Shown here: in pieces, positions 1-9,084 of the stretch
How the letters are laid out: every line of letters starts with the position of its first letter
Numbering within the stretch: the stretch's first letter is position 1
Assembly (NCBI RefSeq): GCF_030537745.1
Contig: NZ_JAUNVI010000014.1
Span: forward strand, 1-49,585
Direction: 5' to 3'
DNA from: Ornithinimicrobium sp.
GTDB lineage: Bacteria; Actinomycetota; Actinomycetes; Actinomycetales; Dermatophilaceae
Length of the DNA: 49,585 bases
Notes under the pieces: generated by a model
Database searches by the model: none
Told to the model about the DNA's origin: nothing
Seen by the model: the letters and a program-made list of their open reading frames with translations, nothing else
Program-made: the position numbers and the translations under genes

Positions 1-627
<627 letters not shown>

Positions 628-673
628 AAACAACAAAGATGCTACGCGTCCACTGTACGGTCTCTCGACCTAC

Positions 674-713
674 GAACAACCCCCTCCCCCCCTTATACGG
701 GGAAGGCTTGTTC
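674..713 (+). other. Imperfect inverted repeat in the 23S-5S spacer (possible processing stem)
   Basis: gaacaa (674-679) pairs with ttgttc (708-713). Inside it cccc (686-689) can pair with gggg (699-702), giving an irregular hairpin within the roughly 100-base spacer. Spacer stems of this kind often serve as RNase processing sites in rRNA precursors; that role is inferred. No tRNA or other gene is visible in the spacer. Confidence 0.35.
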
Positions 714-728
714 AACAAGATCGACAAC

Positions 729-847
729 GTTACGGCGGTCATAGCGTCAGGGAAACGCCCGGCAACATTCCGAACCCGGAAGCTAAGCCTGACAGCGCCG
801 ATGGTACTGCACTGGAGACGGTGTGGGAGAGTAGGACACCGCCGGAC
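729..847 (+). rRNA. 5S ribosomal RNA
   Basis: About 119 nt with the actinobacterial 5S pattern. It begins gttacggcggtcatagcg, has the central block ccgaacccggaagctaagcc (768-787), and ends with gagtaggacaccgccggac. The 5' and 3' ends are complementary (helix I), which sets the boundaries to within a base or two. Confidence 0.95.
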
Positions 848-854
848 CTCACTT

Positions 855-900
855 AGACTGGGCCCTGATCGACACACTCGTGTCGGTCAGGGCCCAGTCT
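855..900 (+). terminator. Strong hairpin terminator of the rRNA operon
   Basis: A 21-bp stem (855-875 with 880-900, one G-T wobble) closes a 4-base loop (actc), directly after 5S. Only a weak T-rich tract follows (gcttctgtgt), as is common in high-GC actinobacteria. It probably isolates rRNA transcription from the following protein operon. Confidence 0.9.
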
Positions 901-956
901 GCTTCTGTGTCCACTGAAGTTTGCCGTAGCCCAAGAGGGCGAGGAAGGTTGTTGCT

Positions 957-2063
957 GTGTCCCAGGAGCGAGATGGCGCCCGTCATTCGGACGGTCGGCA
1001 GGGTGGTCGTCCTGACCGCCCCGCACCGCGCGGGGGAGACCGGCGGGAGCAGCGCGAAGGAGGCCGCGGCCCTTGGCGGGACGCCGAGGGCCGGCGGCCC
1101 AGGCGCGAGAGCGAGGACCGTCGACCCACGAGGGAGGGTGAGGACCGTCGGCCCAGGCGTGAGGGCGATGACCGGCGGCCTTCTCGTGAGGGCGCCGATC
1201 GGCGTCCGGTGCGGGACTGGAAGGACCGGCCCAAGCGCGTCCCTGAGCCGGAGATCCCTGAAGATATCGAGGCGGGCGACCTTGCCAAGGTGCTGCGATC
1301 AGAGTTGCTGACCCTCAGCAAGGAGAACGCCGACGGCGTGGCTCGCCATCTCGTCGCGGTCGGACGGGCACTGGATGCGGAGGAGTTCGATCTGGCGCTG
1401 GAGCACGCGCAGACGGCTGCCAAGCGGGCGGGCCGGGTGGCCGGGGTCCGCGAGACGCTAGGAGTGGTGCATTACCGTCGCGGGGAGTGGGCTCAGGCTC
1501 TTGGCGAGTTTCGTACTGCTCGACGCATCTCTGGGCTTCACCACCTGCTGCCACTGATTGCGGACGCGGAGCGTGGGCTCGGCCGGCCTGAGCGAGCACT
1601 GGAGCTTGGTGACAGTCCCGAGGCCCGCATGTTGGGGGCGGCCGAGCAGGTTGAGCTCGCGATCGTGCTCTCCGGCGCGAGGATCGACATGGGGCAGTCC
1701 GCTGCCGGCGTCCAACAGCTGCGGGATCTAACGGTTGCCGGAAGTCCCAGTGCCCCGTGGGCGGCCCGGCTCCGCTATGCCTACGCGGCAGCCCTGGAGG
1801 CTGACGGCCAGCAGGCGGAGGCGCAGGTGTGGCTCCAACGAGCAGCGGCGGTAGATGTCAGTGAGGAGACGGACGCGCGGGAGTTGCTCGGGCTGGACGA
1901 GGCGCCCGTGTTTGTCGACCTCACCGGCGACGTCGACCCGGAGGAGGGCCAGCCGTCGGAGGTGGCGCCCTCGGACCAGACGACGGCCCGCGGGAGCGGC
2001 CAGGAGACGACTACGCGTGAGCCGGAGCGTCGCGGCCGGACTGACCGGAGCCAAGGCCGTTGA
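957..2063 (+). CDS. TPR-type protein with Arg/Asp/Glu-rich repeat N-terminus
   Basis: 368 aa from a GTG with gaggaagg (941-948) as ribosome binding site, 8 bases upstream. Residues 1-105 are low complexity, very rich in Arg, Glu, Asp and Gly, and contain five to six tandem nonapeptides (consensus REGxDRRPx). Residues about 110-300 are alpha-helical and tetratricopeptide-like, with pairs of helices such as the one around VVHYRRGEWAQALGEF. The tail (about 320-368) is again charged and probably disordered. By position it corresponds to the Rv1691 protein of M. tuberculosis, upstream of a HAD phosphatase and tlyA. No enzyme motif is visible. A basic/acidic repeat tail next to a TPR scaffold suggests RNA or protein binding, but this is inference. 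Its stop overlaps the next start (TTGA). Confidence 0.85.
   Translation: MSQERDGARHSDGRQGGRPDRPAPRGGDRREQREGGRGPWRDAEGRRPRRESEDRRPTREGEDRRPRREGDDRRPSREGADRRPVRDWKDRPKRVPEPEIPEDIEAGDLAKVLRSELLTLSKENADGVARHLVAVGRALDAEEFDLALEHAQTAAKRAGRVAGVRETLGVVHYRRGEWAQALGEFRTARRISGLHHLLPLIADAERGLGRPERALELGDSPEARMLGAAEQVELAIVLSGARIDMGQSAAGVQQLRDLTVAGSPSAPWAARLRYAYAAALEADGQQAEAQVWLQRAAAVDVSEETDARELLGLDEAPVFVDLTGDVDPEEGQPSEVAPSDQTTARGSGQETTTREPERRGRTDRSQGR
1077..1211 (+). repeat. 27-bp in-frame tandem repeat coding nonapeptides
   Basis: Five consecutive 27-base units (1077, 1104, 1131, 1158, 1185) encode RDAEGRRPR, RESEDRRPT, REGEDRRPR, REGDDRRPS and REGADRRPV. A sixth decayed unit (RDWKDRPKR) follows at 1212-1238. 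The units differ at synonymous and nonsynonymous sites, so they are not recent duplicates, but they could still vary in number between strains. Confidence 0.85.
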
Positions 2064-2905
2064 CCGTCCGCGGCATTCTCTGTGACCTCGACGGCGTCGT
2101 CTACCGCGGCGAAGTCGCGTGTCCAGGCGCGATCGTGGCGTTGCTGGCTGCCCAAGCGGCTGGCGTCCGCGTCCTGTTCATGACCAACAATGCCTCGCGC
2201 ACTCCGGAGGAAGTCGCCGCGCAGATCACTGGCCTCGGTCTCCCGACCGACCCGTCGCAGGTCTTCACGGCTTCTCAGGTGGCGGCGCGGGTGCTCGCGG
2301 ACCGGCGAGCGTCGGGAGAGTTGGTGCTGGGAAAGACCCAGGTGGTGCTAGCCGTCGGCGGTGAGGGCGTCGGCGCCGCACTGACCGACGTTGGCCTGCC
2401 CTGGCGTTCGCCGACGCAGTTGCGCACCGGGGTGGCTGCGGGCTCAGGGGAGACAGTGGGGGTGGTGGTGCAGGGCTACGGCCAGGACGTTGGCGTCCGC
2501 GACCTCAGCGAAGCGGCTTACGCCCTGGCGGCCGGTGCTTCCTGGATCGCGACCAACGACGACGCGACCCTGCCGACCCCTCGAGGACTGGCCGTGGGCA
2601 ACGGCTCGTTGGTCGCGGCAGTGGCGCGCGCCACCGACAAGGCCCCGGAAGTCGTCGGTAAGCCCTATTCCCCCGCCTACGAGCAGGCGATCGCCGCACT
2701 TGGGCTTCCGATCCAGGACTGTCTGATGATCGGCGACCGCCTCGACACCGACATCGCTGGGGCTGCCGCCATCGGGCTGACGAGCGCGCTGGTGCTGACC
2801 GGGGTGTCCACGCGCGAGGAGGCGCAGGCACAACCTGAGCAGACGCGGCCCGACCACATCGCCGCGACCATCGGCGACCTTGACTTCCTATGGAGCCAGC
2901 CATGA
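2060..2905 (+). CDS. HAD-IIA family phosphatase (NagD/glycerol-3-phosphate phosphatase-like)
   Basis: 281 aa from a TTG overlapping the previous stop. The HAD nucleophile motif DLDGVVYRG is at residues 8-16, motif II is within FMTNNASRTP (about 40), the conserved Lys is in GKPYSP (about 200), and the last motif is MIGDRLDTDIAGA (about 220). The C2-type cap between motifs II and III is the hallmark of the NagD/p-nitrophenyl phosphatase group. The syntenic M. tuberculosis protein Rv1692 is described as a glycerol-3-phosphate phosphatase that recycles polar heads of lipid breakdown. A similar role here is plausible but not proven from sequence. It is translationally coupled to both neighbours. 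Confidence 0.9.
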   Translation: MTVRGILCDLDGVVYRGEVACPGAIVALLAAQAAGVRVLFMTNNASRTPEEVAAQITGLGLPTDPSQVFTASQVAARVLADRRASGELVLGKTQVVLAVGGEGVGAALTDVGLPWRSPTQLRTGVAAGSGETVGVVVQGYGQDVGVRDLSEAAYALAAGASWIATNDDATLPTPRGLAVGNGSLVAAVARATDKAPEVVGKPYSPAYEQAIAALGLPIQDCLMIGDRLDTDIAGAAAIGLTSALVLTGVSTREEAQAQPEQTRPDHIAATIGDLDFLWSQP

Positions 2906-3210
2906 CGCAGTCGACCGAGCCGGACCGACCGCGCCGGTCCGACGAGCCGGCAGAGCCTGGGCAGACAGCACAGCAGGCACTGCCTGACCTGGCTCCCCCC
3001 CTCTCGGTCGAGCGCCCGCTCACCGGGGACCGGGCGGTCGACGATGCGCTTGAGGAGTTCGACCGATCACTCACCGGTGAAGCTGCCAGCCAACTCGATG
3101 CCGCCACGCGGGCCCACCGCGTCCTGCAAGCGCGCCTCACCGCACCAGCACCTGCAGGATCGCCGGCGCCAGTTGCACCGGGAGAGGCCCGCCCCGGTCC
3201 CCGCCCGTGA
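2902..3210 (+). CDS. Small acidic, Pro/Ala-rich protein of unknown function
   Basis: 102 aa. ATG 2902 overlaps the upstream stop (ATGA) and has ggag 8 bases upstream, so it is preferred over the in-frame ATG at 2890. The N-terminal third is polar and Pro-rich, and the end is Pro/Ala-rich. Only a central stretch (about 35-85), around DDALEEFDRSLTGEAASQL, looks helical. No signal, membrane segment or enzyme motif is visible. A small uncharacterised ORF sits in the same place (between the HAD gene and tlyA) in M. tuberculosis (Rv1693), which supports it as a real gene. Confidence 0.7.
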   Translation: MTQSTEPDRPRRSDEPAEPGQTAQQALPDLAPPLSVERPLTGDRAVDDALEEFDRSLTGEAASQLDAATRAHRVLQARLTAPAPAGSPAPVAPGEARPGPRP

Positions 3211-4064
3211 GCGGCTGCACGCAACGACTGGACGCCGCCCTCGTGGCCCGGGGCCTGGCCCGCTCGCGGACGCAGGCCAAGGCGTTGGTGCTCGACGGCC
3301 GCGTGGCCGTCGATGGTGTCGTCGCCGTCAAGGTGTCGGTCACCGTGAGTTCCGGGCAATCGTTGGCAGTCTCCGCCGAACCGACGGGCGGCGACACCGA
3401 CTGGATCACCGCCGGCTGGGTGGGTCGTGGCGCGGTCAAGCTCGCGCACGCCCTAGCGCTCTGGGGCCCGGAAGGGTTGCACGTCGAAGGGCGGCGGTGC
3501 CTGGACGTCGGAGCTTCCACGGGCGGCTTCACCCAGGTGCTGCTGGAGCATGATGTTGCGCACGTGCTCGCCCTCGACGTCGGCCACGGTCAGCTCGACC
3601 CCCGTGTCGCCCGTCGCCGCGAAGTGACCGAGTGGTCCGGCACCAACATCAAAGACGTGGTGCCAGACACGCTGGGTGGGCGCTTCGGCGTCCTTGTCGG
3701 TGACCTGTCCTTCATCTCCCTGCGCGCGGTGCTTCCGGTGCTGCCGGCCTTGCTCGAGCCGCAGGCCGAGGTTGTGTTGCTCGTGAAGCCGCAGTTCGAG
3801 GTCGGAGCCGCTCTCCTGGGACGCACCGGTGTCGTGCGCTCGGCGCAGCAACGCCATGACGTGCTCACCAGCATTACCCAGAGCGCCGGAGACCACGGAC
3901 TGGTGACGTTCGGCGTGGCCCGTTCGCCGCTGCGCGGCGGTTCCGGCAACATCGAGTATCTCCTCTGGTTGCGACCGCAGCGCCACGGCATGATGGACTG
4001 GGGTCTGCCGTCACAGGAGGTCCTGGCACGGTGTGCGTCACTACGGTTGGAGGAGCTGCGATGA
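3207..4064 (+). CDS. tlyA: TlyA-family rRNA 2'-O-methyltransferase
   Basis: 285 aa from GTG 3207 (GTGA overlap with the preceding stop). An N-terminal S4 RNA-binding domain (about 5-65, RLDAALVARGLARSRTQAK) precedes a FtsJ-like methyltransferase fold. The SAM loop is CLDVGASTGGF (about 98-108), the acidic motif is GDLSFISLR (about 169), and the catalytic Lys is in LLVKPQFEVG (about 192). TlyA uses SAM to methylate cytidines of 16S and 23S rRNA at the 2'-OH, which is needed for full capreomycin sensitivity in mycobacteria. The older 'hemolysin A' label is misleading. The length is normal for the family. Confidence 0.95.
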   Translation: MSGCTQRLDAALVARGLARSRTQAKALVLDGRVAVDGVVAVKVSVTVSSGQSLAVSAEPTGGDTDWITAGWVGRGAVKLAHALALWGPEGLHVEGRRCLDVGASTGGFTQVLLEHDVAHVLALDVGHGQLDPRVARRREVTEWSGTNIKDVVPDTLGGRFGVLVGDLSFISLRAVLPVLPALLEPQAEVVLLVKPQFEVGAALLGRTGVVRSAQQRHDVLTSITQSAGDHGLVTFGVARSPLRGGSGNIEYLLWLRPQRHGMMDWGLPSQEVLARCASLRLEELR

Positions 4065-4996
4065 GTCGTCGGATCATGCTCGTGACGCACCCGACGCGAC
4101 CGGAGATCCCGGCACTGGCGGCTGCGTTCACTGAGCGCCTGGCGGCGCACGGCATCGTGGTCGAAGCAGTGCCCGTGGGGGAGCCGACCCACGACGTGGT
4201 CCGCGCGGACGAGGTGGTGACGCACAAGAGCCCGCTGCCGCCGCACGTCGACGCCTCCAACGTCGAGTTGGTGGTCGTCTTCGGTGGCGACGGGACCATC
4301 CTGCGCGGCGCGGAGATCGCCCGGCCGGCTGGCAAACCGCTCCTGGGCGTCAACGTGGGCCGCGTCGGCTTCCTCGCGGAGGCAGAGCGGGACGACATCG
4401 AGGCGATCGTCGACCGGATCGCGGCCCGCGACTACCGGATCGAGGAGAGGATGACCCTGGAGGTCGACGTCATCCACGATGGTCACGTGGTCGCGACCAA
4501 CTGGGCGCTCAACGAGGCGTCGGTGGAGAAGTCGGCCCGCGAACGCATGCTCGAAGTCGCTGTCGAAGTCGATGGTCGGCCACTGTCGACGTGGGGGTGC
4601 GACGGCGTAGTCATCTCGACTCCGACCGGCTCGACGGCCTACGCGTTTTCGGGCGGTGGCCCGGTCGTGTGGCCGGACGTCGCGGCCATCCTGCTGGTCC
4701 CTATCTCGGCCCACGCGCTCTTCGCGCGCCCCCTGGTCCTCGGGCCGGACACCCACCTCGCCGTCGAGGTCGTGCCGCACTCGTATGTCGACGGCGTCCT
4801 GTGGTGCGACGGCCGACGCACGATCGAGCTGCCCGCGGGCGCTCGGATCGAGGTGCGTCGCTCCCAGCTCCCGGTGCTGCTGGCGCGGCTGACCGATGAC
4901 CCTTTCACGGACCGTCTGGTCGCCAAGTTCGCCCTCCCGGTGTCCGGCTGGCGCGGCCCTGCCGACGCAGCGCAGGCCACCGGAGCCAGCGCGTGA
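4061..4996 (+). CDS. nadK: NAD kinase
   Basis: 311 aa from ATG 4061, which overlaps the tlyA stop and is preceded by ggagga (4049-4054). In-frame starts further up lack such a site. It phosphorylates NAD to NADP with ATP or polyphosphate. The GGDGT catalytic loop is at about 75-79 (VFGGDGTILRGAE), the NE motif is in NWALNEAS (about 150), and the glycine-rich motif TPTGSTAYAFSGGGP is at about 187-201. The order tlyA-nadK-recN is widely conserved in actinobacteria and beyond. Confidence 0.96.
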   Translation: MSRRIMLVTHPTRPEIPALAAAFTERLAAHGIVVEAVPVGEPTHDVVRADEVVTHKSPLPPHVDASNVELVVVFGGDGTILRGAEIARPAGKPLLGVNVGRVGFLAEAERDDIEAIVDRIAARDYRIEERMTLEVDVIHDGHVVATNWALNEASVEKSARERMLEVAVEVDGRPLSTWGCDGVVISTPTGSTAYAFSGGGPVVWPDVAAILLVPISAHALFARPLVLGPDTHLAVEVVPHSYVDGVLWCDGRRTIELPAGARIEVRRSQLPVLLARLTDDPFTDRLVAKFALPVSGWRGPADAAQATGASA

Positions 4997-6801
4997 CCTT
5001 GAAGCGCATCCGGATCCAGGGACTGGGGGTGATCGAGGACGCCGAGCTGGAGTTGAGCGGGGGACTCAACGTCATCACCGGTGAGACGGGTGCGGGCAAG
5101 ACCATGGTGGTCAGTGGCCTGGGCCTCCTGCTGGGTGCGCGTGCGGATGCCGGCCTCGTTCGAGACGGCGCGAGTGCTGCGGTCATCGAGGGTGAGGTGG
5201 ACGTCCCCTCAGACCACCCGGCGGCGCTGCGCGTCCACGAGGCGGGTGGTGACGTCGAGGACGGGCTCGTCCTGGTCCGAGCGGTGACGTCGGCCGGCCG
5301 ATCCCGCGCCCATGTCGGGGGACGCGCCGCCCCGGTCGCGGTCCTCGCAGAGGTCGGTGAGCACCTGGTCGCCGTCCACGGCCAGGCCGATCAGTGGCGG
5401 CTGCGCGACGCCGACCAGCACCGGGTGCTGCTGGATACCGCAGGTGGTGCGGAGATCACCGCCGCGCTGACGTCATACCAAGGGGCGTTCGGGCAGTGGC
5501 ATCAGGCGCGCAGCAGACTTCTGGACCTGTCCCGCACCTCGGTCGAACGAACCCGGCGGGCCGGGATGCTCCGCGCCATGCTCGAGGAGATCGAGCGGGT
5601 CAACCCGCAAGAGGGTGAGGAAGAAACGCTCCGTGCCGAGTCGGACCGGCTGACCTATGCCGAGGAGTTGCGGACTGCTGCGGCGCTGGCCCACGATGCC
5701 CTGCTCGGCAGCGACGACCCGGCGGAGGAGGCGCCGAGCGTCGCGACGCTCCTGGCCAAGGCGGGCACCGGCCTGCGCCCGGTGAGCGCCCACGACAGCG
5801 ACCTGGCGGGCTTGCACTCGCGCCTGGAGGAGCTGGCCTACCTCGCGTCCGACCTCGCCAGCGACCTCGCGTCCTACGGCTCCGCGATCGAGGTCGACGA
5901 GGAGCGCCTCAACCAGGTGCATCATCGACGTGCTGCACTGGGTGCCGTCCTGCGCAAGTACGGACCGACGACGGGGCAGCTGCTGACCTTCGCGGATGAG
6001 GCCGCGACGGAGCTGCTCGGCATCGACGTGTCGGACGAGGACGTGCTGGCGCTCCGGGCAGACGCCGCCGCGCTCGCCGACGAGGTCGGACGGCTCGGGG
6101 ATGCACTCACGCGGGTCCGACGCCAGACCGCCGACAGGGTAGGACGCGAGGTCACCGACGAGCTCGCTCACCTGGCCATGGGCGACGCGTTGGTGCAGGT
6201 GTCCGTGGAGCCTCGGCTGGTCGACCCGTCCGTTGCGAAACTCGGCGCGGAGACGGGCGCGGACGCTGCCTCCGTCTCGCTGCCGGACGGTCGCTGCGCC
6301 CATCCCCGACAGCACGGTCTCGACGACGTGGAGATCAGACTCGCTGCTAACGCTGGCGCTCCCGCACGTTCGGTGACTAAGGCTGCTTCCGGCGGAGAGC
6401 TCTCACGAGTCATGCTCGCGCTCGAGCTGGTCTGCGCCGGACGTACCAACGTCGGCGGCAAGGATGACGGACGTGGATCAGTGCCGACCTACGTCTTCGA
6501 CGAGGTAGATGCGGGTGTGGGTGGCAGTGCGGCGCTCGACCTCGGTGCGCGCCTGGCTCGGCTGGCGGCGGGGTCGCAGGTGATCGTCGTCACGCACCTG
6601 GGACAGGTCGCGGCCTACGCCGACCGGCACCTGGTGGTGCGCAAGAGCACTGCCGGGCAGATCACGCGCAGCGGTGTGGTGGCCGTCGAGGGAGCGGAGC
6701 GCGAAGCAGAGCTGGCCCGCATGCTCGGCGGAGTCGCCGACTCCGAGGCGGCCCTCGAGCATGCCCGCGAGCTGTTGTCCCGACGTGCGACGATGTCCTG
6801 A
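4993..6801 (+). CDS. recN: DNA repair protein RecN
   Basis: 602 aa from GTG 4993 (GTGA overlap with nadK). This SMC-like ATPase acts in double-strand break repair. Walker A GETGAGKT is at about 31-38, the ABC signature ASGGELSRVMLAL at about 463-475, and Walker B with the following loop in YVFDEVDAGVGGSAA at about 498-512. The middle (about 165-400) is long, charged and helical, as expected for the short coiled-coil arms. Length and domain order are normal. Confidence 0.96.
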   Translation: MTLKRIRIQGLGVIEDAELELSGGLNVITGETGAGKTMVVSGLGLLLGARADAGLVRDGASAAVIEGEVDVPSDHPAALRVHEAGGDVEDGLVLVRAVTSAGRSRAHVGGRAAPVAVLAEVGEHLVAVHGQADQWRLRDADQHRVLLDTAGGAEITAALTSYQGAFGQWHQARSRLLDLSRTSVERTRRAGMLRAMLEEIERVNPQEGEEETLRAESDRLTYAEELRTAAALAHDALLGSDDPAEEAPSVATLLAKAGTGLRPVSAHDSDLAGLHSRLEELAYLASDLASDLASYGSAIEVDEERLNQVHHRRAALGAVLRKYGPTTGQLLTFADEAATELLGIDVSDEDVLALRADAAALADEVGRLGDALTRVRRQTADRVGREVTDELAHLAMGDALVQVSVEPRLVDPSVAKLGAETGADAASVSLPDGRCAHPRQHGLDDVEIRLAANAGAPARSVTKAASGGELSRVMLALELVCAGRTNVGGKDDGRGSVPTYVFDEVDAGVGGSAALDLGARLARLAAGSQVIVVTHLGQVAAYADRHLVVRKSTAGQITRSGVVAVEGAEREAELARMLGGVADSEAALEHARELLSRRATMS

Positions 6802-6802
6802 T

Positions 6803-7987
6803 ATGGCAACGCCGAAGCGGGCCGACAAGGTCAAGGCAGACGTGGCCAGGACGGTGAGTGGCCACGTCCGCATCGACGCCCGCACTAAGAATCTCACCAA
6901 GCGCCTGCTGGGCGGCGAGATCGCGATCATCGACCACGACGACCTCGACCAGGTCAGTGCTCAGGCGCTGGTCGCCTGTGCGCCGGCGGCAGTCGTCAAC
7001 GCCGCGCCGAGCTCGACCGGGGCCTACCCCAACCGCGGACCGCAGATCCTGCTGGAGGCTGGGATCCCCCTGCTGGACCTCGCCGGCCCGGCGGTCATGG
7101 GGCTGCACGAGGGTGTGGTCGCCACTCTCGATGACAGTGAGCTCATCGTCGACGACGCCGTCGTGGCGCGCGGCGTGCGGCTGACCCACGCGGTCGTGGA
7201 AGCCCAGCTCCAGGATGCCCGCACCAATCTGTCGGCGCAGATCGAGGCGTTCGCCACCAACACCATGCAGTATGTCCGTGCCGAACGCGAGCTTCTCCTG
7301 GACGGCATCGCCATACCGCCGCTGCGCACGGACCTAAGCGGGCGCTACGCCCTGGTCGTCGTCCGTGGCTACCACTACAAAGAGGACCTGCACGCCTTGC
7401 GGCCGTTCATCAAAGAGGCCAGGCCGATCCTCATCGGGGTCGACGGTGGCGCGGACGCTCTGCTGGAGCAGGGTCTGCGCCCCGACCTGATCGTGGGCGA
7501 CATGGACTCCGTCTCTGATCGCGGGCTGACGTGCGGGGCCGAGCTCATCGTGCACGCCTACCACGACGGACGGGCCCCGGGTCTCGAGCGGGTAGAGGCG
7601 CTTGGCATCACTGATGCGGTCGTGCTGCCGTCCCCCGGCACCAGCGAGGACGTCGCGATGCTCCTGGCCGATGACAAGGGCGCCGAGCTCATCGTGGCCG
7701 TGGGCACGCACGCCACGCTCGTCGAGTTCCTTGACAAAGGACGCCAAGGCATGGCGAGCACCTTCCTGACCCGCCTGCGAGTCGGCTCCAAGCTCATCGA
7801 CGCCAAGGGTGTCAGCCTGCTCTATCGTTCACGGATCTCGGCGCTGTCGCTGGTCTGGCTGGTGCTCGCTGGTCTGTTTGCGCTGGTGGTGGCCTTGGCC
7901 ACGACGTCGGGTGGGCGGGCCCTCTTTGGTGTCTTGGCCGTACGATGGGACGACGCCCTGGCCTTTATCGAGAGACTGTTTCGTTGA
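6803..7987 (+). CDS. steA: SteA-like cell-separation protein (thiamin-pyrophosphokinase fold, C-terminal membrane anchor)
   Basis: 394 aa from ATG 6803, one base after the recN stop; the in-frame starts inside recN are rejected. Residues about 205-245 carry a thiamin pyrophosphokinase-like signature (GVDGGADALLEQG then PDLIVGDMDSVSD), and a single transmembrane helix lies at about 344-367, followed by a short tail. This matches the Rv1697/SteA family. In Corynebacterium, SteA works with SteB in the RipC-FtsEX/RipA pathway that splits daughter cells. Whether the TPK-like site binds a nucleotide is unknown. It overlaps steB by 4 bases, consistent with a protein complex. Confidence 0.88.
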   Translation: MATPKRADKVKADVARTVSGHVRIDARTKNLTKRLLGGEIAIIDHDDLDQVSAQALVACAPAAVVNAAPSSTGAYPNRGPQILLEAGIPLLDLAGPAVMGLHEGVVATLDDSELIVDDAVVARGVRLTHAVVEAQLQDARTNLSAQIEAFATNTMQYVRAERELLLDGIAIPPLRTDLSGRYALVVVRGYHYKEDLHALRPFIKEARPILIGVDGGADALLEQGLRPDLIVGDMDSVSDRGLTCGAELIVHAYHDGRAPGLERVEALGITDAVVLPSPGTSEDVAMLLADDKGAELIVAVGTHATLVEFLDKGRQGMASTFLTRLRVGSKLIDAKGVSLLYRSRISALSLVWLVLAGLFALVVALATTSGGRALFGVLAVRWDDALAFIERLFR

Positions 7988-9084
7988 TCGACTTCCGTTA
8001 CCACCTCGTCTCCCTGGTGGCCGTCTTCATCGCCCTCGCCGTCGGCATCGCGCTGGGAGCGGGCCCTCTGCGCGACGGCATCTCCTCGACCCTGGAGAGC
8101 GAGGTCAACCAGCTGCGTCAGGAACGGATCGTTCTCCGTGCCGAGGTCGACAACGCCAACCGGAGGGCGGACGCCAAGGACGACGCGATCGGCCTCATCG
8201 GCGAGAAGGCGCTGGGCGGCACGCTCCAGGACCTGCGGGTCGGCCTGATCGTGTTTCCGGGTGCCGATCGCAACACGCTGGACGCGCTCGAAGGAAGCCT
8301 GTCCGCAGCTGGCGCCGATGTCGTGCTCCAGGCCGAGCTGAACGCCAAGTGGGACGATCCGGAGCCGTCACAGGAACGCCTCCAGCTCTTCGACCAGCTG
8401 GGGCAGAGCTTGGCCGACCCGGAGCCCCCGTCCGGCGGGTCACCGACCGCGGCGACCATCCTCGCGGCGGTCCTCTCGGGGGCAGACGCGGGGGGTCGCG
8501 TCGGGGCCTGGCTGGCCGCGGGCGGCGCGCTCGAGGACGAGGGACTGGTCGACCTGACCTGGCGTGACGGCACCCCTGCCTCGGTCACCGACCGTCGCGC
8601 CCCCGAGGCGCTGGTCCTGGTCAGCGACGGGCTGACCGTGTCGGAAGCAACCGCGACCAACGGCATGGCGACGCTCGCGAGCCGGATGGGGCTGGTGGAC
8701 GCGCTGGCGAAGGTGAGCACGCCCCTCGTCATCACCGGCACCGGGGGCGAGGCAGTGGTGGCCGACCTCGCGGCGCGGGTCGATCCGCTCGTCCGGGCAG
8801 TGCGCGAGGACAAGACGCTGGCCCAGCGGGTTTCTACCGTCGACAACCTCGAGAGCTCAGCCGGGCAGGTCGCCGCCGCTTTCGCGCTGGCGTGGCAGGT
8901 GCAGGGTGATGCCGGACACTTCGGGCTCGGCGAGCTCGCCCAGGCGACGTTCCCTCCGCTGCCACCCTTGCGCGCCATCGGCGGGCCGCTGCCGGAGAGC
9001 GGTCCGGCCCCGAGCCCGGAGCCGCCTGCGGATGAGAAGACCAGCCAGGGCGAGGGTGACGCCGCCTTCACGACGTCGCCGTGA
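7984..9084 (+). CDS. steB: SteB/MctB-like membrane-anchored coiled-coil protein
   Basis: 366 aa from TTG 7984, which overlaps the steA stop (TTGA). The resulting start MIDFRYHLVSLVAVFIALA matches the family better than the in-frame ATG at 7945. An N-terminal transmembrane helix (about 8-27) is followed by a coiled coil (about 35-70, LESEVNQLRQERIVLRAEV) and a large extracytoplasmic region ending in a Pro/Glu-rich tail. The M. tuberculosis homologue Rv1698 has been called both MctB (copper export) and SteB (partner of SteA). Adjacency to steA favours the cell-separation role. No clear metal-binding motif is visible. Confidence 0.85.
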   Translation: MIDFRYHLVSLVAVFIALAVGIALGAGPLRDGISSTLESEVNQLRQERIVLRAEVDNANRRADAKDDAIGLIGEKALGGTLQDLRVGLIVFPGADRNTLDALEGSLSAAGADVVLQAELNAKWDDPEPSQERLQLFDQLGQSLADPEPPSGGSPTAATILAAVLSGADAGGRVGAWLAAGGALEDEGLVDLTWRDGTPASVTDRRAPEALVLVSDGLTVSEATATNGMATLASRMGLVDALAKVSTPLVITGTGGEAVVADLAARVDPLVRAVREDKTLAQRVSTVDNLESSAGQVAAAFALAWQVQGDAGHFGLGELAQATFPPLPPLRAIGGPLPESGPAPSPEPPADEKTSQGEGDAAFTTSP

